Source: Verrucomicrobiales bacterium (GTDB taxonomy: Bacteria > Verrucomicrobiota > Verrucomicrobiia > Verrucomicrobiales > DEV007). Taken from it: a DNA stretch of 55,371 nt. The stretch is from positions 1 through 55,371 of the forward strand of contig JAOFXR010000015.1 in the NCBI GenBank assembly GCA_028047635.1, in the 5' to 3' direction. Each line of letters begins with the position of its first letter. The stretch's first letter is position 1. Under the pieces are notes generated by a model that was not told the DNA's origin, did no database searches, and worked only from the letters and a program-made list of their open reading frames with translations. Of this stretch, positions 42,099 through 51,512 are shown one piece after another. Position numbers and translations under genes: made by a program.

Positions 42099-42884
42099 TT
42101 ATCGTTTTGAGCTCCGAATACAAACTCCTTTTTTTGAAGGCTCGCTGAGAAAATTATAGAAAACACTCACTGCTTCACCGATTTCATCCGGTTCGATTTC
42201 TGCAAGCACCTCTTTCAGGGTCTCATGGCTGCGATACACCCGCTTAAAAGCGTCTTTTATTGCAATCCTATCTTTTGGCTCAATCCCGGCTCTCTTCAGT
42301 CCGATTAAATTGATTCCCACCACTTCATTGATCTCTGCTCCGATAACGTAAGGAGGCAAGTCTTGAGAAAATCCTGACAAGCCCTGGCACATCACGTAAT
42401 CGCCAACACGGACGAATTGATGAAACATTGAGCCGCCCCCGACAAACACGTTATTGCCCATGGTGACGTGTCCTCCCAGTTGAACCCCATTGGCAAAGGT
42501 GTTGTGATCCCCTACCAGGCTGTCGTGTCCAATATGAGAGCCGGTCATGAAGTAATTGTCATTGCCGACAACCGTTGCTCCCTCTTCAAAAATGCTCCGA
42601 TGAACAGTCGAGTTTTCTCTCAATACGTTGTCTGATCCGATAATGACCTCTGATTGAATCGTTTTATCGAAACCTTTAAATTGCGGGGCGCTTCCGAGGA
42701 TTGAAGCGCTTCCAATCTCACAGTTCGCCCCGAGCGTAACCCCCTTGCGGATTTGAGCTGCCGCTTCAATGACGCAATTGTCGCCTATGGAGGTTCCCTC
42801 TTCAATAATCGCAAAAGCTCCGACAGAAACGTTTTCACCCAGAGTGGCGTTGGGGTGCACAATGGCAGTGGGGTGTATAGACAT
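42099..42884 (-). CDS. lpxA: Acyl-ACP--UDP-N-acetylglucosamine O-acyltransferase
   Basis: 261 residues. The N-terminal ~190 are hexapeptide repeats of a left-handed beta-helix (IHPTAIVHPNATLGENVSVG, GATVVGNDNYFMTGSHIGHD with the catalytic His region). The C-terminal helical part has VVGINLIGLKRAGI, the LpxA signature. It is the first step of lipid A synthesis. Its length is close to E. coli LpxA (262). It starts 21 bp after radC, with the lptD-like gene 146 bp further downstream. Confidence 0.92.
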   Translation of the reverse strand: MSIHPTAIVHPNATLGENVSVGAFAIIEEGTSIGDNCVIEAAAQIRKGVTLGANCEIGSASILGSAPQFKGFDKTIQSEVIIGSDNVLRENSTVHRSIFEEGATVVGNDNYFMTGSHIGHDSLVGDHNTFANGVQLGGHVTMGNNVFVGGGSMFHQFVRVGDYVMCQGLSGFSQDLPPYVIGAEINEVVGINLIGLKRAGIEPKDRIAIKDAFKRVYRSHETLKEVLAEIEPDEIGEAVSVFYNFLSEPSKKGVCIRSSKR

Positions 42885-42905
42885 ACGTTATGGAGTGTGA
42901 AGGTG

Positions 42906-43598
42906 CTAAAGAAGGCCGGCTTCGCGAAAACTGAAATAGGGAGTTCTGTTTTCGCTAACGGAATGCCCACCTATAATGATGTGATCAAGAAATTCAACGC
43001 CGATAGCTTCACTCGCTTCCTTCATGCGGCGCGTTACCTCGTGGTCGGCCCGGCTGGGTGAGGGGTCTCCGGAAGGATGATTGTGAACAAGAATATAAGA
43101 GGCTGCTGAATGACTGATCACCTTGCGAAGAATTTCGGGTGGATTGGCAAATGACTGATTGCCTGTGCCGATAAAAATCTCAGCGACTTGAATCAGTTTT
43201 TTCTGACTGTTTAGAAGGATTGCCCTGACGGACTCCTGAGTAAGGCGCTGCATTTCAGTGCCTACGAGATCATAGACGTCTTCAGGGGTGGTAATGGCCT
43301 GCTCATTGAATGGCTCTTTGGCGAGTCGCTTGCCAAATTCAAAGATAGCCGCAAGCTGGGCTGCCTTGGCGGGGCCAATGCCGTCGATTTTAAGAAGATC
43401 CTCAAACGAAGCCCGCGACAACTGGCGCATCGAGCCAAATTCTTTGATCATTTCTCTACCGAGTTCGATCGCACTGATTCCCTGGCGTCCTGTTCCGAAG
43501 AAGAGGGCTAGAATCTCTGAATCACTCAGTGCTTCTGCGCCTTTGTTCAGGAGCTTTTCGCGCGGTCGCTCGTCTTCGGGTAAGTCTCGTATCAACAT
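42906..43598 (-). CDS. radC: RadC-family JAMM-domain protein
   Basis: 230 residues. The N-terminal helix-hairpin-helix region (ALSDSEILALFFGTG, LLKIDGIGPAKAAQLAAIFE) precedes the JAMM/MPN zinc motif HNHPSGDPSPSRAD and DHIIIGG. This is the full-length RadC/YeeS form. Its role in DNA repair is uncertain for the family. It heads the radC-lpxA-lptD gene order and is divergent from mnmE (151 bp). Confidence 0.93.
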   Translation of the reverse strand: MLIRDLPEDERPREKLLNKGAEALSDSEILALFFGTGRQGISAIELGREMIKEFGSMRQLSRASFEDLLKIDGIGPAKAAQLAAIFEFGKRLAKEPFNEQAITTPEDVYDLVGTEMQRLTQESVRAILLNSQKKLIQVAEIFIGTGNQSFANPPEILRKVISHSAASYILVHNHPSGDPSPSRADHEVTRRMKEASEAIGVEFLDHIIIGGHSVSENRTPYFSFREAGLL

Positions 43599-43749
43599 AG
43601 CTCTCTGAATACTGAGTTTCGAATTTTATGCAGGAGGGTGCAACGTCTTTCTCCTTTATGTCCTCACATTTCGATCATAGTTTCTAATCCTATTTCAGAC
43701 GCTTCGGGTCGCATTCAGGCGGGACGCGGTTGTCTAAGTTACCATTTTT

Positions 43750-45099
43750 ATGGAAAATTCAGTTAAGACCATTGCCGCAATCGCCTCTCCGCCCGGGACG
43801 GGCGCCGTATCGCTTATCAGAGTGAGCGGATCAGCTGCTTCCAGTATCGTGTCCAGCGTCTTTCGAGGCAAGTCAGCATCCGAGTGGCAACCAAGGTATC
43901 AGCATTTTGGGAAGATTCTCGATACCTTGGGAGACACCGTTGATGAGGTTCTCCTTACCTGGTTTCCTTCGCCTCACAGCTTCACTGGGGAAGAGGTCGT
44001 CGAGATTGCCTGCCATGGTGGCGTGGTCGTAACGGGAAAGGTGCTGAAAGCCATCCTTGCGGCTGGTGCGGAAAGCGCAGAGCCCGGCGAGTTTTCGCAG
44101 CGTGCCTTTTTCAACGGAAAAATCGACCTGACCCAGGCGGAAGCGATCATGGATTTGATTTCAGCGCAAACCGAATTGGCGATGAAGGCGGCGAATCAGC
44201 AATTGGAAGGAAGGCTGGGTCGTGATCTCGAGCAGTTAAGGCAATCGTTGATTGGTCTGATCGCTCATCTTGAGGCATATATCGATTTTCCGGAGGAGGA
44301 TATTGATCCTGATTCAAATGACGGTCTCATGAATCGCTGTCGTGAGATTACGGGTCAGATTGATCGATGGCTAAATACAGCGGACCAGGGGAAGATTTTG
44401 AGAGAAGGCGTTCGCACGGTTATCTGCGGCGCACCAAATGCGGGGAAATCGAGCCTCTTAAATCTTCTCCTTGGATTTGATCGAGCGATCGTCAATGGAA
44501 CGGCGGGAACTACACGGGACACTATTGAGGAGGTAATCAGTCTTCGGGGTATTCCATTGCGCCTTATTGATACGGCGGGTATCCGGGACGGTGGTGAAGC
44601 GATTGAAAAAGAGGGGATTCAACGAACCTATGCGGAGATCCAGAATGCAGAATTGGTCATCCACGTGGTTGATTCCAGTGAGGCGAGACCGCCAGATGCA
44701 GTCATCGATTCTGAGGGGGGCGCTCGTATCCTGACTCTTTTGAATAAATCCGATCTGCCGCTGCACTCTGACTGGTCAGGCGTCGAGAGCTTTGCGCTTT
44801 CCTGTAAAGACGATGAGGATACGGAAGCCCTGAAAGACCATCTGTTTGATTCGCTTACCAGCGGAAACCGTTTTGATAGTTCGAGTCTTGTTTCAATCAA
44901 TACACGACATCAATCCTGTCTTAATCGTGCACGTGAGGGGATGATCGCGGCGGAGGCAAATTTAAGAGCTTCTGAGTCTCCCGAATTCGTTGCCATGGAT
45001 CTCAGAACAGCGCTGGAAGCGATCGGTGATGTGATCGGGAAGACCGATATTGAAGAGATCCTCGGCGAAATCTTCAGTAGCTTTTGTATCGGGAAATGA
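43750..45099 (+). CDS. mnmE: tRNA uridine-5-carboxymethylaminomethyl modification GTPase MnmE
   Basis: 449 residues. The N-terminal folate-binding domain (TIAAIASPPGTGAVSLIRVSG, ACHGGVVVTGKVL) is followed by the G domain with P-loop GAPNAGKS (227-234), TAGTTRDTIEE, DTAGIRD (274-280) and NKSD. The protein ends in FCIGK, where the C-terminal Cys is required for tRNA modification. It works with MnmG at wobble U34. It is a single gene, convergent with the DUF1501 gene. Confidence 0.96.
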   Translation: MENSVKTIAAIASPPGTGAVSLIRVSGSAASSIVSSVFRGKSASEWQPRYQHFGKILDTLGDTVDEVLLTWFPSPHSFTGEEVVEIACHGGVVVTGKVLKAILAAGAESAEPGEFSQRAFFNGKIDLTQAEAIMDLISAQTELAMKAANQQLEGRLGRDLEQLRQSLIGLIAHLEAYIDFPEEDIDPDSNDGLMNRCREITGQIDRWLNTADQGKILREGVRTVICGAPNAGKSSLLNLLLGFDRAIVNGTAGTTRDTIEEVISLRGIPLRLIDTAGIRDGGEAIEKEGIQRTYAEIQNAELVIHVVDSSEARPPDAVIDSEGGARILTLLNKSDLPLHSDWSGVESFALSCKDDEDTEALKDHLFDSLTSGNRFDSSSLVSINTRHQSCLNRAREGMIAAEANLRASESPEFVAMDLRTALEAIGDVIGKTDIEEILGEIFSSFCIGK

Positions 45100-45128
45100 A
45101 AAACGCCGAACCCTTATCGGATTCGGCG
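45099..45128 (-). terminator. Rho-independent terminator of the DUF1549/DUF1501 operon
   Basis: Read on the minus strand, CGCCGAA.CC (45128-45119) pairs with GG.TTCGGCG (45113-45104) and is followed by TTTTTC. It lies 33 bp past the DUF1501 stop at 45162. On the plus strand no T-run follows, so it serves the minus-strand operon, though it may also slow mnmE transcripts. Confidence 0.75.
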
Positions 45129-45161
45129 CCTTCAAAAAACGGGTGTATTCAGAGAATACAC

Positions 45162-46427
45162 CTAGCCAAACAGCTTCGTCGCCGGCTTACCTTTGTCTGC
45201 AAACGTAAATGGACGCTGCGTAGGTGAGTAGATCGTCTTCTCGAGTTCGAGACCCATGCCGTGTCCAATTGTGGCAAGGAAGTCTTCAGGCTTCATGTGA
45301 TCGCTCTTCACCTTCTTGCCTGATCCATCGGTTTCGCCATATTTGGTTCCACCCTTAATTCCGCCACCAGCCAGAACACATGAGTAAGCAGCAGGGAAGT
45401 GATCTCGTCCGCTGTTCATGTTAATGTCAGGTGTTCGGCCAAACTCAGTTCCGACAGCAACCATCGTAGACTCGAGGAGTCCGCGGGATTCAAGATCGGT
45501 CAAAAGAGTGGACAGTGCCACATCGAGTTCTGGAATCCGTGTGGCAGCAGAACCATCGAGGTCTACGTGCATGTCCCAGCCACCGGAGATGACTTCAACA
45601 ACACGGACGCCGTTTTCGACAAGCTTGCGGGCAAGGAGGCAACCCTGACCCAAGCGGCCAGTGCCGTAATCCGCGGCATTGGACTCATTTGAAATATCAA
45701 ATGCAGAGAGCGCGTCACTCTTCAGTAGGCGGTTCGCCTGATTGTAATACTCCACATAGGAGTCAGGACCCATGTATTTGAATTTCTCAGTGAACTGTGA
45801 ACCGAGCTTCTGAGCCATTTCCATCCGGCGATCAAAGCGATCCCCTTCAACAATGAGGTCAGTATTCGGCACTCCGTTCGTCGGATCTGCAATTGGAAGA
45901 GGACTCAACGATGGGTCCATGTATCCCGCGTTCGAGGTACTTCTTCCCACAACGACACTGTCAGGAAGGATTTCGCCCCGCTTACCAAGAAGCGTCTCGG
46001 CCCATGGCCCGATAGTAGGGTGCACGATCGTAGCGCGCTTATTGTAACCTGTGCGCATGATATACTGACCCTGCTCGTGAGCACCGTTGGTCGAGATCAT
46101 CGAGTTGATCACAGCAAGCTTGTCGGCGTGCTTTGCCAACTTCTCGAGGTGCATACCGAATTTGATGTTATCGACATTGGTGTCGATCATCTCAGTGTTT
46201 CCCATTACACCTGAATTCTTCTTCGGATCGAAGGTGTCCAGATGGGTCATCCCGCCTGACATGTAGATGTAGATAAGATTCTTCGCTTTAGCTCCGTCTT
46301 GGGCCTGGAAGTTTCTCGGGAGGAAGGGGACTGCGGTGGAAACGCCGAGCGAAAGCTTCGCGGACATTTCCATAAAGTAGCGTCGGCTCAGAGGATCCTT
46401 ACCGGCAAGTTCAGCTATGTTAGTCAT
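45162..46427 (-). CDS. DUF1501 domain-containing exported protein
   Basis: 421 residues. The N-terminus LSRRYFMEMSAKLSLGVSTAVPFLP looks like a twin-arginine signal (SRRYFM). The mature domain has NLIYIYMSGGMTHLDTFDPK, NSMISTNGAHEQGQYIMRTG and GTEFGRTPDINMNSGRDH, all typical of DUF1501, a sulfatase/alkaline-phosphatase-like fold of unknown substrate. It is 45 bp downstream of the DUF1549/1553 gene, the conserved pairing in Planctomycetes and Verrucomicrobia, and is closed by a terminator. Confidence 0.92.
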   Translation of the reverse strand: MTNIAELAGKDPLSRRYFMEMSAKLSLGVSTAVPFLPRNFQAQDGAKAKNLIYIYMSGGMTHLDTFDPKKNSGVMGNTEMIDTNVDNIKFGMHLEKLAKHADKLAVINSMISTNGAHEQGQYIMRTGYNKRATIVHPTIGPWAETLLGKRGEILPDSVVVGRSTSNAGYMDPSLSPLPIADPTNGVPNTDLIVEGDRFDRRMEMAQKLGSQFTEKFKYMGPDSYVEYYNQANRLLKSDALSAFDISNESNAADYGTGRLGQGCLLARKLVENGVRVVEVISGGWDMHVDLDGSAATRIPELDVALSTLLTDLESRGLLESTMVAVGTEFGRTPDINMNSGRDHFPAAYSCVLAGGGIKGGTKYGETDGSGKKVKSDHMKPEDFLATIGHGMGLELEKTIYSPTQRPFTFADKGKPATKLFG

Positions 46428-46472
46428 AATAAAAAATGAGTTAAATCTGAGGGGTTATTAGGTAGGAAAAGA

Positions 46473-48548
46473 TTACTGAACGAAGAGGAATTCCGGGCTG
46501 TTCATCAAGGCCCATGCAAGATCACTGATCCCGTCATCCCCGTAGTCTTCCATCATGCTCACACCGAGCTTGAGTTCATCTTCGGTTGGAAAGCGACTGA
46601 GCATCGTGAAGAAAACGCCACGCACCTTGTCGTCCGGACCATCAAGCTCTTCGAGATCCTTCACCACTTTGGAAGAAAGGCCTGTCAGCTGAACAGTTGC
46701 TTCACCGTTCATCAGGGCAAGCACCTGAGGAACTGATCCGTCGTAGTTGTGTGCGTCTGTAATCTGGCGATCAGACTGGCCAAAAGTATCCAGCATCGAT
46801 GCCGGCATATAAGGCTGTTTCAGCTCAGAGGCTCTGAGGTATTTGTCATTAACGATCTCAGGGTAGTTATCTTCAGCAGAGCTCACAACGGCGTTGCCCA
46901 TTTGGCGACGGTTGTCGTTCCACATCTCGAAGTGAGTCCAAACTTCTTCGTTGGTGGCAACATTGAGATCGAGGTCGAGGACTTTCTTGTAGAATGAGCC
47001 GTCGGCTCCTTCTTTGGTGTCAACCTCAGTGCCAAACTGCAGCACCATCATCGAGTCCCAGGCTTGCTCTGCACGCATACGGCGGAGAATGGGGCCTTGG
47101 AAGTAATAGTCATCAGCCCAATCCGGCTCTTCCGCTGTCGCGGTCGACTGGTAAGCCCGTGTGTTGTAGAGGATGCGCATAAATTGCTTAAGATCGTAAT
47201 CTACTCGCTGCATCTCGCGTGTCACAAATCGAAGCGCTTCACCCTGTGAGGCGCGTTTGATCATGTCATCACTGAAATCATTTACGGGGCCGACGAGCGC
47301 TCTTCCGAAAGCGCGCTCCCACATGCGATTCGCAATCACGAGAGCGAATCGGGGATTTTCCGGAGCGGTAAGCCAGCCCGCAAGCGCTTCGCGGCGGGTC
47401 TTTCCTCCCAGTTTGGCTGCTCCGCCGACCATAGTCCGGGGATTGGCTACTGTGTTTGGCTTCCCGCCACTTCCGATAAAGTCAGCAGGAAGGACCGTCT
47501 CCATCATCTCGTTGTCAGCGACATTCCAGCCGAGTGCGCTAACGAAATAGCGGAACTCACGATTTTCACCCGTGTTGTCTCTTGGGATGATGCCTTTCGA
47601 GTTTTGCGCCCAGCTCTCGAAATCTTTTTTCCAGTTTTCCGGGGCGTTCGGCATTTGGATGGTGCCTCCGCCCATCATGGATGAACCGGCACGGTATCCG
47701 ACGGAGCGCTGGGTATTGCCGAAGAAGGCAGCCATTTCGTAGAAATCTCCCTGAGTCCACTCATCGAAAGGGTGGTCGTGGCACTGGGCGCAGGAAATAT
47801 CAATTCCCAGCATGACCTGACCGAAGTTAGCGAAAGCATCAAACTCCATGCCTGTGTCGCGAAGAATGAAACCTGAGGCGGGGTTTTGACCCACGTTTCC
47901 GTCAGCGGTGATCATTTGGGTAATGATCTGATCGTAGGGAGTGTTTTCCTTGAGCTGGGTTCTCCACCACTCGAGATAAGGATCCATTCGGATACCATTA
48001 TTGAAATCTTCATCCGCCTGAAGGCGATACATGTCACCGAAGTAATTGAACAAATTGGAGGCGTATCCCGGTGAAAGGAGGAGCTCATCAATGAGGGCCT
48101 CGCGCTTATCGGCACGGGCACTTTCTGCAAACTTGAGGAACTCGTCGCGGGTCGGGATGCGACCGGCAATGTCGAGATAGACTCGACGGACGAAAAGGTC
48201 GTCAGGCAGTGGCTCGTTGAAGGAGCTGTAGCCGTTTTTCTTCAGGTTGGTGGCAAGAAGAGTATCAATCTGACGCGCGGATGCTTTCGTGAAGCTATCA
48301 TCACCGATCACATTCAAACGGACGGCTGCTTCCTGATCCGCTTTAATGAAGCGGTCTTTGGGAACGGAAATCTCCTTCCCGTTAGCCATTTTGAATTTGA
48401 AGTTCTCTCCCTCAATGCCGAGAAAAATCGCTTTCAATGGTTTGCCGTCAGTGCTTGTCCATGTTCGTGCTTGAGTTGGTGAGGCAAAGAAAGCAGCAAA
48501 CACCATGACGCAGACGGTCTGGATGATGGTTCTAATTCGGGTCTTCAT
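46473..48548 (-). CDS. DUF1549/DUF1553 domain protein with SHD1-like N-terminus
   Basis: 691 residues. The signal peptide (residues 1-27) is followed by an SLA1-homology-1-like segment (~28-70, RTWTSTDGKPLKAIFLGIEG, GKEISVPKDRF). DUF1549 covers ~85-290 with the CAQCHDHPFDEW motif, and DUF1553 ~380-690 (RREALAGWLTAPENPRFA, NRMWERAFGRALVGPVNDF). It is periplasmic. The CXXCH-type motif suggests haem binding, but biochemical function is not established for the family. It is the first gene of the operon with DUF1501. Confidence 0.9.
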   Translation of the reverse strand: MKTRIRTIIQTVCVMVFAAFFASPTQARTWTSTDGKPLKAIFLGIEGENFKFKMANGKEISVPKDRFIKADQEAAVRLNVIGDDSFTKASARQIDTLLATNLKKNGYSSFNEPLPDDLFVRRVYLDIAGRIPTRDEFLKFAESARADKREALIDELLLSPGYASNLFNYFGDMYRLQADEDFNNGIRMDPYLEWWRTQLKENTPYDQIITQMITADGNVGQNPASGFILRDTGMEFDAFANFGQVMLGIDISCAQCHDHPFDEWTQGDFYEMAAFFGNTQRSVGYRAGSSMMGGGTIQMPNAPENWKKDFESWAQNSKGIIPRDNTGENREFRYFVSALGWNVADNEMMETVLPADFIGSGGKPNTVANPRTMVGGAAKLGGKTRREALAGWLTAPENPRFALVIANRMWERAFGRALVGPVNDFSDDMIKRASQGEALRFVTREMQRVDYDLKQFMRILYNTRAYQSTATAEEPDWADDYYFQGPILRRMRAEQAWDSMMVLQFGTEVDTKEGADGSFYKKVLDLDLNVATNEEVWTHFEMWNDNRRQMGNAVVSSAEDNYPEIVNDKYLRASELKQPYMPASMLDTFGQSDRQITDAHNYDGSVPQVLALMNGEATVQLTGLSSKVVKDLEELDGPDDKVRGVFFTMLSRFPTEDELKLGVSMMEDYGDDGISDLAWALMNSPEFLFVQ

Positions 48549-48697
48549 AATTACAGTAAGGTCGAGTAGTTGTACGTTGTATATCTTTTTGGCACGGTTT
48601 CGTCACGACTATTTTTCGAAAAGTTCAGGTTTCTGAAATATCTCCGAAAACAGCTGTTTCAAAAGAGTGCCTGAGTCGAATTATCGGCAGGAGGTGG

Positions 48698-50038
48698 CTA
48701 GTTCCCGAAGCGGTAGATCGCCTGTTCTGAGCGGATCAATAATGCCTCATTCACTGCGATGGGAGAGGCCATGATACTTCCTTCCAGCGTCGTCTCAGAG
48801 AGGGGGGAGAAGGTGGTTCCCGGCTTAAAGACAGTGATAACCCCCTCATGGCTCGCAACAAAGATTTTTCCATCTGCGAAAAGAGGTGAGGCGGAATAGT
48901 TGCCATCGATTCGGTCGTTCCAGTAGGTTTCACCTGTGGCGGCATTGAGGCAAGTCGTGACGCCTCCGTCGGCGATAACGTAGAGCTCATCTCCAATGAG
49001 AAGCGGGGACGGCCTCGCCGGGATTCGCTTGGACTCTTTCCATGCGATTTTGTCTGAGTCAGTGATGTCACCTTTGCCGTCCACTTTGACGGCAATCAGA
49101 ACCGGCTTGCCGAACCCGGTTGAGAAATAGAGGAGTTTGTGTTTTGGGCTGTAGACGGGACGGGGAACGATCGAAAACCCTGCTCCATGGTCCAGTCTCC
49201 ACAATTCGTCACCTGTATCAGGGGCATAACTGATGAGCCACTGTGCGCCAAGGCAGATAATTTGCGGCGTACCACCGTCCTCAATGAGCACCGGTGTATT
49301 ATACGATTTTTTCTGATCGCCTTTGACCGCTCTCATTTCAGGGCGCTCCGTAAGCCAGGCTGTTTCGCCGGTCTTGATATCGAGGGCGGTGACAAACTGA
49401 CGGTCGGTGCCGTCGCAGATCAGAATCAGTTTGTCTTCATAAATAAAAGGCGAGCTACCGGGGCCCACGCTGTGCTCGATTTCAATTTTTCTCTCCCAAT
49501 CCACTTCTCGTGAAGTGGTATCAATGCAGAACGTTCCAAATGCACCAAAGTGGGCGTACAGTTTGCCGTCTTTCAAGACCGGCGTGGGAGACGCGAAGCT
49601 GTTCAGGGCATGGATGGTCTGTGGATTGTCAATTTTGATGAGAGGTACGGTTTGCAGGAGCTTTCCTGATTCGAAATCTACCTGGATGGCGCTCAATTTG
49701 ATGCTCTTGGCGACCTGCCTCACTTTAAACTTCTTGGCTTCTTCTCCCTGGGACTCCAAAATTTTGATCCGCTCTTCTTCATCCGGAAAAATTTCCTCCG
49801 CAGCGGTGACCCAGAGGTAAGTGCCATCAAAAACCGGTGAGGACCAACCGCGGCCGGGCAGGTCTGTTTTCCATACGAGGTTGGAACTTTCATCGAGCTT
49901 CTCCGGGATATTTTCAGCCGCAGCAATGCCGTCGCCGGTAGGACCTCTGAACTCCGGCCAACTATCAGCACTCGAGATCGAGACGATGGCAGTCAGCGAA
50001 AGCGCGATGATGACTTTTTTTTTCAAAAACGATTTCAT
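48698..50038 (-). CDS. Exported PQQ-like beta-propeller repeat protein
   Basis: 446 residues. The signal peptide (KKKVIIALSLTAIVSISSADS) is followed by WPEFRGPTGDG, the usual start of this PVC-enriched family, then repeated blades (LVWKTDLPGRGWSSPVFDG, NSFASPTPVLKDGKLYAHFG, GETYWNDRIDGNYSASPLF). No catalytic residues are evident, and it may be a binding scaffold. It starts 9 bp after the ribokinase stop, in an operon with ribokinase and thioesterase. Confidence 0.88.
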   Translation of the reverse strand: MKSFLKKKVIIALSLTAIVSISSADSWPEFRGPTGDGIAAAENIPEKLDESSNLVWKTDLPGRGWSSPVFDGTYLWVTAAEEIFPDEEERIKILESQGEEAKKFKVRQVAKSIKLSAIQVDFESGKLLQTVPLIKIDNPQTIHALNSFASPTPVLKDGKLYAHFGAFGTFCIDTTSREVDWERKIEIEHSVGPGSSPFIYEDKLILICDGTDRQFVTALDIKTGETAWLTERPEMRAVKGDQKKSYNTPVLIEDGGTPQIICLGAQWLISYAPDTGDELWRLDHGAGFSIVPRPVYSPKHKLLYFSTGFGKPVLIAVKVDGKGDITDSDKIAWKESKRIPARPSPLLIGDELYVIADGGVTTCLNAATGETYWNDRIDGNYSASPLFADGKIFVASHEGVITVFKPGTTFSPLSETTLEGSIMASPIAVNEALLIRSEQAIYRFGN

Positions 50039-50047
50039 ACGAGGATC

Positions 50048-50983
50048 CTACTGGGATTGTGCAAGATGTTCGAGGTGCTGATCGACGCGTTCGCGGTCCG
50101 GAATCGGATTTTGAGCACCTGCTCCGAGGGTGGTCAGTGCTCCTGCGCAATTTGCGGCAGCAAGTGCGTCTTCGAGCGATTCGCCGTTGGAAATGCGCGC
50201 GGCAAAGCATCCGGCAAAGGCATCACCCGCTCCTACTGTATCAATAGGCAAAACGGGGAGCGTTGAAATGTTGAGCACTTCATCACCGCGATTGTATACA
50301 AGCGTGTCATCGCCGCCACGGGTGATAATTAGATTTTCGACGCGAAGTTCATGGAGTCGCTGCCTGACGAGGCTTAGCTCTTTGTTCCAGGGTTCAAACC
50401 CAAGAACTTCGCTGGCTTCGTACTCATTCACGAGCAGGTAATCAGTCCGAATTTCCTGCCAGGGGAATGACTTCTCCACCGGTGAAGGATTGATGATTAC
50501 AGGGATCTCATTCTGATTGGCGATTCGGGCTGCTTCCAAAATCGATGAAATGGGAACTTCGAACTGACCCAGAACAGCGCCAGCGCTGCTGATTTGCTTA
50601 GTTTTGGCCTTGATGTGTTCACGGGTGAGCGAGCTATTCGCTCCCGAAGAAATCACAATCATATTCTCGCCACTTCGATCAACGGTAATGAAGGCTGCCC
50701 CGGTGTTGCCTTTTACGGAGTCGATGTGGGCAATGTCTATTCCCTCTTTCTCGAGGGCCTTAAGATACTTCTTTCCGTGTTCGTCGTTCCCAACCGCTCC
50801 GATGAAAATGATTTCACTTCCCTGGCGGGATGCGGCAATTGCCTGGTTGGCGCCCTTGCCGCCGCGAAAGAGATTAAGGCTGTCGGAGCAGACGGTCTCA
50901 CCGGGGGCGGGGAGAGACCCAACGCGGGTAAAATAGTCGATGTTTAAGGAGCCGATTACGGCGACGCTTTTTGCCTCAGTCAT
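50048..50983 (-). CDS. rbsK: Ribokinase (PfkB family)
   Basis: 311 residues. It opens SVAVIGSLNIDYFTRVGSLP and has NLFRGGKGANQAIAASRQG (substrate-binding GGKGxNQA), INPSPVEKSF and the catalytic DTVGAGDAFAGCF. These are the ribokinase signatures; phosphorylation of D-ribose is expected. It lies between a thioesterase gene (26 bp upstream) and the PQQ propeller (9 bp downstream). Confidence 0.9.
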   Translation of the reverse strand: MTEAKSVAVIGSLNIDYFTRVGSLPAPGETVCSDSLNLFRGGKGANQAIAASRQGSEIIFIGAVGNDEHGKKYLKALEKEGIDIAHIDSVKGNTGAAFITVDRSGENMIVISSGANSSLTREHIKAKTKQISSAGAVLGQFEVPISSILEAARIANQNEIPVIINPSPVEKSFPWQEIRTDYLLVNEYEASEVLGFEPWNKELSLVRQRLHELRVENLIITRGGDDTLVYNRGDEVLNISTLPVLPIDTVGAGDAFAGCFAARISNGESLEDALAAANCAGALTTLGAGAQNPIPDRERVDQHLEHLAQSQ

Positions 50984-51009
50984 GCCAAATTCAAAAAGCT
51001 ATCAGATGT

Positions 51010-51351
51010 TCAGCGCTTGGGAAGTGATTGTTTGCGCCCCTCGTCATCGACCCTGACAAAGGCAACTTCGGTCGCAAATATGGCCTCGCCTTCGGTAATA
51101 ACCCGAACGGAATACTGAACCGAAGTTTCTCCTTCGTAGACACGTGTCGTTTCAAAACGGAGGATCGCCCCTTCGCTCACTCCCTGACGGAAACTCACTT
51201 CCTTCATTCCTACGGTCACAAAATGACAGTTCTGATAGTCGAGTGTCGCGGCCATCCAGGCGATCTCGTCGACCCACTTTAAAAGATGCCCTCCGAATAA
51301 AAAACCAAACTGGTTCATGTGTTCCGGAAGGACGAGGCGATGGTGTTCCAT
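51010..51351 (-). CDS. Acyl-CoA thioesterase (hotdog fold)
   Basis: 113 residues, slightly short. It begins HHRLVLPEHMNQFGFLFGGHLLKWVDEIAWMAA, quoted here in its key parts: MNQFG at the helix start and WVDEIAWMAA with the catalytic-type Asp. FRQGVSEGAILRFE and VFATEVAFVRVD-like strands follow. It resembles YciA/BFIT-type acyl-CoA hydrolases. It is cytoplasmic and the first gene of the thioesterase-rbsK-PQQ unit; the pairing has no obvious metabolic logic. Confidence 0.85.
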   Translation of the reverse strand: MEHHRLVLPEHMNQFGFLFGGHLLKWVDEIAWMAATLDYQNCHFVTVGMKEVSFRQGVSEGAILRFETTRVYEGETSVQYSVRVITEGEAIFATEVAFVRVDDEGRKQSLPKR

Positions 51352-51512
51352 GGTGTGAAAAGGGTTTGTCCTCCCTGGTGCGGGGACTTCCCTTCCTATA
51401 ACAGGGACAGAAATACTTAAGAAAAGCGAAATGCTTTTCTTTTGCGGTAACCTTTTTGCATGTATGTTCCTGATCAGTCGTCCAACAGGCGCTGGGCTCT
51501 CCAGTTGAACCT